NCBI RefSeq assembly: GCF_001424345.1
Contig: NZ_LMPF01000025.1
Span: 485,420 to 549,419, forward strand
DNA from: Burkholderia sp. Leaf177
GTDB lineage: Bacteria; Pseudomonadota; Gammaproteobacteria; Burkholderiales; Burkholderiaceae
DNA length: 64,000 bases
Direction of reading: 5' to 3'
The position numbers and the translations under genes are program-made. The notes under the pieces are model-generated. The model saw only the letters and a program-made list of their open reading frames with translations. It made no database searches and had not been told where the DNA came from. Positions 41,746 to 48,300 of the stretch are shown here, one piece after another (the stretch's first letter is position 1; each line of letters opens with the position of its first letter).

Positions 41746-42621
41746 TTGAACAACTTCGGTTTTGCGCTCGTCGTAGCGCTGCTGCGCGCACTCGCGCGGT
41801 TACCTTATGGCTTGGTCGCGCGCTTCGGCAGTGCTCTCGGCGCCCTTCTTTATTTCATTCCCAGTCGCCGGAAACATATTGTGCAGGTCAATCTGCAATT
41901 ATGTTTTCCGAATAAGACCGCGGCTGAATACGAACTTCTCGGACGTTCACATTTTCGTCATGTCGTGCGCAGTTATGTAGAGCGCGGCGTGCAATGGTTC
42001 GGCTCGGCGAATGCAATCAAAAAGCTCGTCCAACTCGAAAGCCATATCGATCTGGACGACGAAAATGCCCCGCCCACCATCTTCATGGGTTTTCATTTTG
42101 TGGCAATTGAAGTGGGCTGCATGCTTTATTCGATGAAGCTGCCGATCACTGCTCTCTACACGCCCATGTCCAGCATCAAACTGAACACACTCGCCGTGGA
42201 ACAGCGCGGCCGTTTCGGCGCCGACATGGTCAAGCGTGCAGACAGCGCACGGCGCATCCTGAAGCTGCTGCGCGGCGGCGGATCGGTCATGCTGGCGGCG
42301 GACATGGATCACGGCATCGAAAATTCAGTGTTCGTGCCGTTTTTCGGCGTGCCGGCGTGCACGTTGACTTCGGTATCGCGGCTTGCACGACTCGGGCACG
42401 CGCGCGTAGTGCCGTTCGTGACGGAAGTGTTGCCGAACTACAAGGGCTACAAGATGACGATCTTCGAGCCACTTGCCGATTACCCGTCAGAAAGCGATGA
42501 AACCGATGCTCGCCGCATGAACGAGTTCCTCGAATCGCAAGTGGTGCGTTTTCCGGAACAATATTACTGGGTGCATCGGCGATTCAAGCATCGGCCTGAG
42601 GGCGCGCCAGCGGTTTATTAG
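41746..42621 (+). CDS. LpxL/HtrB-type lipid A acyltransferase family protein
   Basis: A 291-residue acyltransferase of the LpxL/LpxM (HtrB) family that adds secondary acyl chains to lipid A at the inner membrane. The N-terminal helix (FALVVALLRALARLPYGLVARFGSALGALLYF) and the catalytic HX4E motif GFHFVAIEVG are present, with later blocks LLRGGGSVMLAADMDHGIENSVFVPFFG and YYWVHRRFKHRPEG. The start is TTG at 41746 behind AAGGG; no ATG fits the family's beginning. In many Burkholderia lpxL lies beside metK or dapF, so this separate copy may be a paralogue. Confidence 0.88.
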   Translation: MNNFGFALVVALLRALARLPYGLVARFGSALGALLYFIPSRRKHIVQVNLQLCFPNKTAAEYELLGRSHFRHVVRSYVERGVQWFGSANAIKKLVQLESHIDLDDENAPPTIFMGFHFVAIEVGCMLYSMKLPITALYTPMSSIKLNTLAVEQRGRFGADMVKRADSARRILKLLRGGGSVMLAADMDHGIENSVFVPFFGVPACTLTSVSRLARLGHARVVPFVTEVLPNYKGYKMTIFEPLADYPSESDETDARRMNEFLESQVVRFPEQYYWVHRRFKHRPEGAPAVY

Positions 42622-42632
42622 AACCCCGGCTG

Positions 42633-43142
42633 TCAGTCGGGCTTGCGGAAATCGTTGTCCACCCAGGCCTGCGCGCTGGTTTTGCTGAACTTGAATCCCG
42701 CCGAAACCCGTACTTGCGCCAGCACGGCGCCGAACATGTCGAGGGCCTTCAAGTCTGCGTAGGGATCGTCCTCGTCGGGCACGATATCCAGCGTCACCGT
42801 CACGTCTTCGCCGTTCGCGCGAACCATCACATCTTTGTGAAGCATGGCGTGGCGCTGTTGCTCGTGCCGGCGCAATACTTCGGACGCCGTCTTGATGAGC
42901 GTGCGAAATGCGTTCGGATCAAGCGGCTTGGGATTCTTTTTGTCCCGGCCCATGGTCCACGGGCCAGTCAGCGCCGGTTCGGCTTCTCCATCCTTGATCA
43001 TCTCGACGGCCCAGCCGTCGTCGTCTTCGTTCTTGATCACGCGGGCCATCCAGCCGTCGTCGCGCCACAGGCGCGGCTCGTGGATGACGTTGTCTTCGTC
43101 GGGGTGAAGGTCCTGGTCTTGGTCTGAATCGGAAAGTGTCAT
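42633..43142 (-). CDS. Conserved hypothetical protein, acidic
   Basis: A 169-residue acidic protein, MTLSDSDQDQDLHPDEDNVIHEPRLWRDDGWMARVIKNEDDDGWAVEMIKDGEAEPALTGPWTMGRDKKNPKPLDP. The first 30 residues are an Asp-rich disordered segment; the rest looks like a single alpha/beta domain with no catalytic motif. Proteins of this type appear conserved among Burkholderia relatives, but the function is not known. The start at 43142 is favoured because the longer frame to 43244 opens with a basic, uncharacteristic stretch. It is divergent from the GlsB/YeaQ gene. Confidence 0.72.
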   Translation of the reverse strand: MTLSDSDQDQDLHPDEDNVIHEPRLWRDDGWMARVIKNEDDDGWAVEMIKDGEAEPALTGPWTMGRDKKNPKPLDPNAFRTLIKTASEVLRRHEQQRHAMLHKDVMVRANGEDVTVTLDIVPDEDDPYADLKALDMFGAVLAQVRVSAGFKFSKTSAQAWVDNDFRKPD

Positions 43143-43345
43143 GGAGCAGTGTTCGGTTTGAATGGCTATAAGCACGGGCGTCGCTGCAATGCGTCGCTGC
43201 GCGGCGTCGATATACCGAATTTTAACTGCAAGAAGCGGCGGCATCGTCGAAAATGGCCGAACGCTGGCCGATCGGTCTACGGGAACTGTGTGCCGGCGTG
43301 CCCGGATTTTCCGGGGACAATCGCCAACACTACGGAGGAATCTCT

Positions 43346-43600
43346 ATGCTTTCACTCATCGGCACCATTATCGTCGGCGGCATCATCGGACTGATTGCCC
43401 GCGCGATCAAACCCGGCAACGACAGCATGGGCTGGATCATGACAATCGTGCTCGGTATTGCCGGATCGCTGATAGCGGGCTATGCGGGCCGCGCGATGGG
43501 GTGGTATCAGGAAGGACAGGCGGCGGGCTGGATCGCGTCGATAATCGGCGCAATCATTCTGCTGGTGATTTGGGGATTGGTGACGAAACGGCGCGCCTGA
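43346..43600 (+). CDS. GlsB/YeaQ/YmgE family stress-response membrane protein
   Basis: An 84-residue protein with three membrane helices: LSLIGTIIVGGIIGLIARAI, GWIMTIVLGIAGSLIAGYAG and AAGWIASIIGAIILLVIWGL. This is the full GlsB/YeaQ/YmgE (transglycosylase-associated) pattern, linked with general stress. GGAGGAA six bases before the ATG at 43346 sets the start. A strong terminator follows at 43619. Function at molecular level unknown. Confidence 0.92.
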   Translation: MLSLIGTIIVGGIIGLIARAIKPGNDSMGWIMTIVLGIAGSLIAGYAGRAMGWYQEGQAAGWIASIIGAIILLVIWGLVTKRRA

Positions 43601-43618
43601 TTCGCTTTTTCAGGCGGC

Positions 43619-43656
43619 AAAAGGGCTGTTCCGGTGAAAGCTGGAACAGCCCTTTG
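43619..43656. terminator. Bidirectional terminator
   Basis: GGGCTGTTCC pairs perfectly with GGAACAGCCC over a ten-base loop, with AAAA on the left and TTTG on the right. It ends the GlsB/YeaQ transcript and the converging sugar-transport operon. Confidence 0.9.
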
Positions 43657-43662
43657 TTTCGA

Positions 43663-44859
43663 TCAAGCGCTCATTCCGGACTTCAGGAACAGGACATGAC
43701 GCGGGGCGAAATGCGTGTATAGCGGCAAAATCGCGCCGCCCATGGCGCGTGCGTCGGCGCCAATTTCACCTTCCACAAGCCGCGGACGCAACATGCCTTG
43801 CCAGTCGAAGGCATCGAGCGCGGTGTTTGTACGGCTCAAAACCTCGCGCAACAACTCGCGATCCAGTTCGCCATCGATCACGATTGCATCGAGATCGACC
43901 AGCGCCGCCGCCGATGCAATGGCCGCAGCCAGCGCAGGACACGCATCGTGAAGCCACGCCTCGCATAGCGGCCATAAATCGGCGGAAAGCGCGCGCTGGT
44001 CGTGGGCGGCATCGGCGGGAAATCCGGCTTCCGTGAAGCGCTTCTCGAGCACGTAGATCGACGCAACATTCAGCAACTGCGGCGCGTCTTCGGACCTGAC
44101 CGGAAACGATCCCACCGCACCAGCGTTGCCCTTTGGACCGGCGTGCAGTCGGCCGTCGATCACGAGACCGCCACCAATGAACGTGCCGATAAAAACATAC
44201 AAAAAGTCTCGCAAACCGCGTCCTTGCCCCATCAGCAATTCGGCGGCGCACGCCGCCGTCGTGTCCTTTGCAAACTCGACGGGCAGTGGCGTGAGCGCCT
44301 GGACGCGCGCCCGGATATCGATCTCGTTCCAGGCAGCGAAGACGTCCGGCGGGGTATCGAAGAAATTGCGCCAGCCGCCCAGCCACAACGGCGCCGCCAC
44401 GCCAATGCCGACCACTTTGCCGGCGTTGGCGGCGAGGGCGGTCATCATCGAGTCGAGTTTTTCGTCGAGCAGCGCGAACACCGTGCGCGGATCGGGATAC
44501 GCATAACCAACGGTTTCGCGTGCATGCACCTGACCCGCGAAATCCATGGTCAGCACATCGAGGCTGCGCCGCCCCACTTTCACGCCGATGGAAAACGCCC
44601 CGTCCGCTCGCAGCGATATAGGCACGGACGGCTGCCCCATGCGCCCTTGCACGCGGGTTCTGGGCTCGCGGGCGAGCAGGCCGTCGTCGATCAGACGATC
44701 CACGATCAGCGACGCCGTTTGCGAACTCAAGCGCGTAAGCCGCGCGATATCCGACTTCGGCAGCGGCCCGTGCACGCGCACCGCCTGCAGCACGATGCGC
44801 TCGTTCATCTGCCGCATGCCGGCGGGCTTTGGCGCGCTTGCGGACATGGCCGAACTCAT
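43663..44859 (-). CDS. ROK family (NagC/XylR-type) transcriptional regulator
   Basis: A 398-residue ROK repressor. The N-terminal helix-turn-helix is at about residues 18-70 (NERIVLQAVRVHGPLPKSDIARLTRLSSQTASLIVDRLIDDGLL) and the ROK sugar-kinase-like domain follows (VVGIGVAAPLWLGGW; YVFIGTFIGGGLVIDGRLHAGPKGNAGAVGS). The usual zinc-site cysteines of glucokinase-type ROK proteins are not seen. Last gene of the frc-like operon, whose ABC transporter it should control in response to a sugar. A matching inverted repeat lies ahead of the operon. Confidence 0.9.
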   Translation of the reverse strand: MSSAMSASAPKPAGMRQMNERIVLQAVRVHGPLPKSDIARLTRLSSQTASLIVDRLIDDGLLAREPRTRVQGRMGQPSVPISLRADGAFSIGVKVGRRSLDVLTMDFAGQVHARETVGYAYPDPRTVFALLDEKLDSMMTALAANAGKVVGIGVAAPLWLGGWRNFFDTPPDVFAAWNEIDIRARVQALTPLPVEFAKDTTAACAAELLMGQGRGLRDFLYVFIGTFIGGGLVIDGRLHAGPKGNAGAVGSFPVRSEDAPQLLNVASIYVLEKRFTEAGFPADAAHDQRALSADLWPLCEAWLHDACPALAAAIASAAALVDLDAIVIDGELDRELLREVLSRTNTALDAFDWQGMLRPRLVEGEIGADARAMGGAILPLYTHFAPRHVLFLKSGMSA

Positions 44860-44862
44860 CGC

Positions 44863-45645
44863 TCAGGCTATTGCCTGGACATTGGCTTGTTTTGCGCCCG
44901 TCATGATTGCCACGGCTTCAGACATGTGGATGTCGCGCGTATTGACCAGCGCAGCGCGACGCCCGAGCCGTTGAATATGGATGCGGTCTGCGATCTCGAA
45001 CACATGCGGCATGTTGTGGCTGATCAGGATCACCGGCAGGCCGCGATCGCGCACTCGCCGGATCAGTTCCAGCACCATGTTCGATTCCTTCACGCCGAGC
45101 GCAGCCGTGGGTTCATCGAGGATCACGACGTGCCTTGCAAACGCCGCGCTGCGCGCCACGGCAACGCCCTGCCGCTGACCGCCGGAAAGCGTTTCGACCG
45201 CTTGTTTCATGGAGCGGATGCCGATCTGCAGCCCTTCCATGTGCGCGATCGCTTCCTGCAACATGCGGCGTTTGTCGATCATCTTGAACACCGAGCCGAG
45301 CACGCCCGGACGTCGCAATTCGCGTCCGAGAAAAAGATTTTCCGCGATGCTCATTGCTGGCGCGACGGCCAGGTCCTGGTACACGGTCTCGATGCCTTGC
45401 GCGCGGGCATCGAGCGGGCTGCGAAAATGGACCGGTTTGCCATCGAGCAAAATCTGGCCTTCGTCCGGCACGAGCGCGCCGGAAAGCGCCTTGATCAGCG
45501 ATGATTTACCCGCGCCGTTGTCACCGATGACCGCCATGATCTCGCCGGGCAGCAGTTCGAAATCGACGCCGTCGAGCGCGGTGACGGAACCATAGCGCTT
45601 GATGACGCCGCGCGCTTCCAGCACGAGCTTGCGTGTGTCGTTCAT
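44863..45645 (-). CDS. Sugar ABC transporter ATP-binding protein (FrcA-like)
   Basis: A 260-residue single-domain ATPase of the carbohydrate-uptake-2 family. Walker A is GDNGAGKSS in AVIGDNGAGKSSLIKALSG, the signature is TLSGGQRQGVAVAR, Walker B is HVVILDEPTAALG and the switch His is in ILISHNMPHV. The short, single-domain form (not the usual fused RbsA type) is typical of FrcA, the fructose importer of Sinorhizobium. AAGGAGAATGCC fixes the start at 45645. It lies ten bases after frcC and four before the ROK gene. Confidence 0.9.
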   Translation of the reverse strand: MNDTRKLVLEARGVIKRYGSVTALDGVDFELLPGEIMAVIGDNGAGKSSLIKALSGALVPDEGQILLDGKPVHFRSPLDARAQGIETVYQDLAVAPAMSIAENLFLGRELRRPGVLGSVFKMIDKRRMLQEAIAHMEGLQIGIRSMKQAVETLSGGQRQGVAVARSAAFARHVVILDEPTAALGVKESNMVLELIRRVRDRGLPVILISHNMPHVFEIADRIHIQRLGRRAALVNTRDIHMSEAVAIMTGAKQANVQAIA

Positions 45646-45655
45646 GGCATTCTCC

Positions 45656-46666
45656 TTAAGCGCGGGGACGCGCGAGCTTGTCCGCGGCAACCGCGAGAAT
45701 CACTAGAATGCCGGTGATCAGGATCTGATAAACCGACGACACGCCAATCAACGTCAGGCCGTTGCGAAACACGCCGACAATCAGCGCGCCCAGCAACGTG
45801 CCGATGATCGTCCCGCGTCCGCCGAACAGGCTCGTGCCGCCGAGCACGACCGCGGTGATGGAATCGAGGTTCTCGGTCTGCCCGGCTTGCGGATCGCCCA
45901 CGCCGGTTCGCGCCACTGACAACAGCGCCGCAATGCCATAGAAAAATCCCGCGAGCGTATAAACGGTGATCAGGATTTTCTGCGACGAAAGTCCCATCAG
46001 CCGAGCCGCTTCCGCGTTGTTCCCGAGTGCATAAAGATGTCGCCCAGGCACGGTATCGCGCAAGACGAACCACACGACGAGATACATCAGCAAGGTCAGC
46101 ACCGTGCCATACGTGACTTCCGCGCCGCCGAGATGGAACGTCGTGCCGAAGAACATCATGGCGTCGGGCAGATTCGTGACGCTCTCTGCGTTCGAATAGA
46201 CCTGCGTCAACGCGAACGCAATGTTGAGCGTGCCGAGCGTGACAATAAACGCCGGCAACTTGATCTTCGTGATCAATGCACCGTTCAGTAATCCGAACAA
46301 TGCGCTCGCGCCAACGCCGCAAATGATCGCAAGCACGGGCGGTATGCCCAGCGTCACGGCGAATTTCGTCATGATGATGGAGCCGAACGCCATCACCATG
46401 CCGCAAGACAAATCGATCCCGCCGGTCAGCACGATCAGCGTCTGGCCGATGGCGATAACGGCCACGACCATCGTTTGCTGAAGGATCAGCGAGAGGTTTT
46501 GTATCGATAAGAACCGGTTGCTCTGCCAGATGAAAAACGCGCACGCGATCACGAGCGCGGCAAGCGGACCAATGTCGGTAAGAGACGGCAGACGGTCGGA
46601 GAACGCTGCGCGCCCGGCCGTGGGAGAGGTGGATTGCGTCATGATTCGGGACCTCGGCAGCGACAT
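45656..46666 (-). CDS. Sugar ABC transporter permease (FrcC-like)
   Basis: A 336-residue permease of the ribose/fructose (RbsC/FrcC) family, with about eight to ten membrane helices and the family motifs VIAIGQTLIVLTGGIDLSCGMVMAFGSII and VLGGTSLFGGRGTIIGTLLGALIVGVFRNGLTLIGVSS. It forms the membrane channel with the adjacent ATPase and the binding protein encoded upstream. It starts 57 bases after the binding-protein gene ends. Substrate is most likely fructose or a related sugar; sequence alone does not decide. Confidence 0.92.
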   Translation of the reverse strand: MSLPRSRIMTQSTSPTAGRAAFSDRLPSLTDIGPLAALVIACAFFIWQSNRFLSIQNLSLILQQTMVVAVIAIGQTLIVLTGGIDLSCGMVMAFGSIIMTKFAVTLGIPPVLAIICGVGASALFGLLNGALITKIKLPAFIVTLGTLNIAFALTQVYSNAESVTNLPDAMMFFGTTFHLGGAEVTYGTVLTLLMYLVVWFVLRDTVPGRHLYALGNNAEAARLMGLSSQKILITVYTLAGFFYGIAALLSVARTGVGDPQAGQTENLDSITAVVLGGTSLFGGRGTIIGTLLGALIVGVFRNGLTLIGVSSVYQILITGILVILAVAADKLARPRA

Positions 46667-46723
46667 CGAAAGGCGCCTTCATGCAGCGCGCCGGCATCGG
46701 GCGCTGCATGAAGGCGTGGCAGC

Positions 46724-47719
46724 TTACTTGTTGCCCCAGCAGTTATCCAGCCCGAACTTCGTGTCTTTCGCAGGAGAACCTGACACGGGTTTGTCGGTGA
46801 TAAGCGTCACGCCGGTATCGTGATAACCGGTCGCCTTCTTGCCGGTCTTCGCGTAGTCGATGCCGGCCTGCACGCCTTGCGCCGCCATCACCAGCGGATA
46901 TTGCTGCGAGGTCGCGGCGAAGTTGCCGGACTTCACGTTACGCACGCCTTCACAACCGCCGTCGATGGACACGATCATCACGCCTTTGTCCTTGCCCGCC
47001 GCCTTGAGCGCACGATACGCGCCGGCTGCGGCCGGTTCGTTGATCGTATAAACGAGGTTGATGTCGGGTACTTTCTGAAGGCAGTTTTCCATCGCCGTCT
47101 GGCCCTTCGACTGATCTCCGCGCGTGTCCTGGCTGCAGACGATCGACGGGTCGCCTTCCTTCACGCCGAAGCCCTGCAGGAAACCGTTATGGCGCAGCAC
47201 GCCAACCGATACGCCCGGCGCGAGATCGAGCGTCGCGATCTTCGCGGGCTTGCCGCCAAGCGACGCTTTCGCGTATTCGCCGATCAACACGCCCGCCTTG
47301 AAGTTGTCCGTGGCGAAGAGCGCATCGGTTGCGTCTTGCGGTTCCGTGGGGGTATCGAGCGCGATCACGAGGATGCCGGCCGCCCGCGCTTTCTTGAGCG
47401 TCGGGACAATGGCTTTTGTATCGCTCGGCGTGATCAGGATGGCCTTGACGCCCGCCGTGATCATGTTTTCGACGGCGGTGACCTGGCTGGCGTTGTCGCC
47501 ATCGAACTTGCCGCTTGCGGTGATGAGTTTCACGCCGCCTTTGGTCGCGGCTTCGTCGGCGCCCTGCTTCATCTTGACGAAAAACGGGTTGGTCTCGGTT
47601 TTGGTAATTAACCCGATGGAAATCTGATCCGCGGCAAACGTCGCGTTCGCGGTAAAGATGGATGCAACGGCCAAGCCAATCAAAGACGCACGTGCGGCGG
47701 CACGCCGAAGGTTTTTCAT
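46724..47719 (-). CDS. Sugar ABC transporter substrate-binding protein (FrcB-like)
   Basis: A 331-residue periplasmic sugar-binding protein (Peripla_BP_4) with a signal peptide ending near FAADQISIG. ISIGLITKTETNPFFVKMKQGADEAA at the start of the mature domain matches FrcB, the Sinorhizobium fructose-binding protein; the later VVSIDGGCEGVRNVKSGNFAATSQQ also fits. The ATG at 47719 is preceded by GGAGCGAG. First gene of the operon binding protein-permease-ATPase-ROK regulator. The repeat at 47786-47810 lies 67 bases upstream. Confidence 0.92.
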   Translation of the reverse strand: MKNLRRAAARASLIGLAVASIFTANATFAADQISIGLITKTETNPFFVKMKQGADEAATKGGVKLITASGKFDGDNASQVTAVENMITAGVKAILITPSDTKAIVPTLKKARAAGILVIALDTPTEPQDATDALFATDNFKAGVLIGEYAKASLGGKPAKIATLDLAPGVSVGVLRHNGFLQGFGVKEGDPSIVCSQDTRGDQSKGQTAMENCLQKVPDINLVYTINEPAAAGAYRALKAAGKDKGVMIVSIDGGCEGVRNVKSGNFAATSQQYPLVMAAQGVQAGIDYAKTGKKATGYHDTGVTLITDKPVSGSPAKDTKFGLDNCWGNK

Positions 47720-47785
47720 GTCTCGCTCCAATGTTTTTATGGACTCGGCGCTTCGGGAAAGAAGCGCATCGAGCCCCGTTCGTCG

Positions 47786-47810
47786 ACTAAATCAATTGAC
47801 TTTATTTAGT
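47786..47810. promoter_or_regulatory. Inverted-repeat operator ahead of the sugar operon
   Basis: ACTAAAT and ATTTAGT are perfect seven-base inverted arms, separated by eleven bases. Repeats of this form with ACTAAAT/ATTTAGT arms are typical of ROK-family operators, and the ROK gene is in the operon downstream, which makes it the likely binder. It overlaps the expected promoter region of frcB, 67-91 bases before the start codon. Confidence 0.62.
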
Positions 47811-47966
47811 ACAGCAGCGCCGACGGAACAAGTCAAGAAATGGTCACGTTACAAGCGGAGCGCAATGCAGCATCGAGTTGGACCGCTCGAACGCGATTCA
47901 TTAATGGGCTTGCATAGAGACGAATGGTGCAACGCGTCTACGTACAAACACTAAGCGCTTTAAAAA

Positions 47967-47996
47967 GACCGAAAATTATTTGTTTTCGGCTTTTTC
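47967..47996. terminator. Intrinsic terminator without an obvious gene ahead
   Basis: CCGAAAA and TTTTCGG pair over a short A/T loop, followed by CTTTTTCTT on the plus strand and TCTTTTT on the minus strand, so it can work in both directions. It lies in the 47720-48047 gap, whose left half has the frc operator and whose middle has no ORF. It may end a short RNA beginning near 47811, or be a leader terminator for the gene at 48048. Confidence 0.65.
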
Positions 47997-48047
47997 TTCG
48001 GGGTATGGTTTACCAGCATTTTTGCCAACCATATGGGTGTCCGCATC

Positions 48048-48257
48048 ATGAGCGCACTAGAAGCCCTTCACGCTGTTGTCACAAGCGAAGACTCGCCCCA
48101 GATCATCCGCGATCACATCGTGGATGCACTGCAATTTGCGCTGCGAAACAAGCCGGGTTTTTTTACGACGAAGGAAGTGCAATGGCTTGCGCAATGGGAT
48201 GACACGCGCATCCCGATTGCAGCATCGAAGATATTGAAAGAGATGAAGGCAGGTTGA
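48048..48257 (+). CDS. Small hypothetical protein
   Basis: A 69-residue protein, MSALEALHAVVTSEDSPQIIRDHIVDALQFALRNKPGFFTTKEVQWLAQWDDTRIPIAASKILKEMKAG. The start at 48048 is preferred, with an alternative at 48033; neither has a strong ribosome binding site. The sequence is mostly helical and resembles a HEAT-like or small adaptor fold, with no signal or membrane segment. I do not recognise the family. It converges on the GGDEF/EAL gene. Confidence 0.55.
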   Translation: MSALEALHAVVTSEDSPQIIRDHIVDALQFALRNKPGFFTTKEVQWLAQWDDTRIPIAASKILKEMKAG

Positions 48258-48300
48258 ATAAACAAATGCCAGACGCTTAATGCAGCCTGCTTGGTGACTT

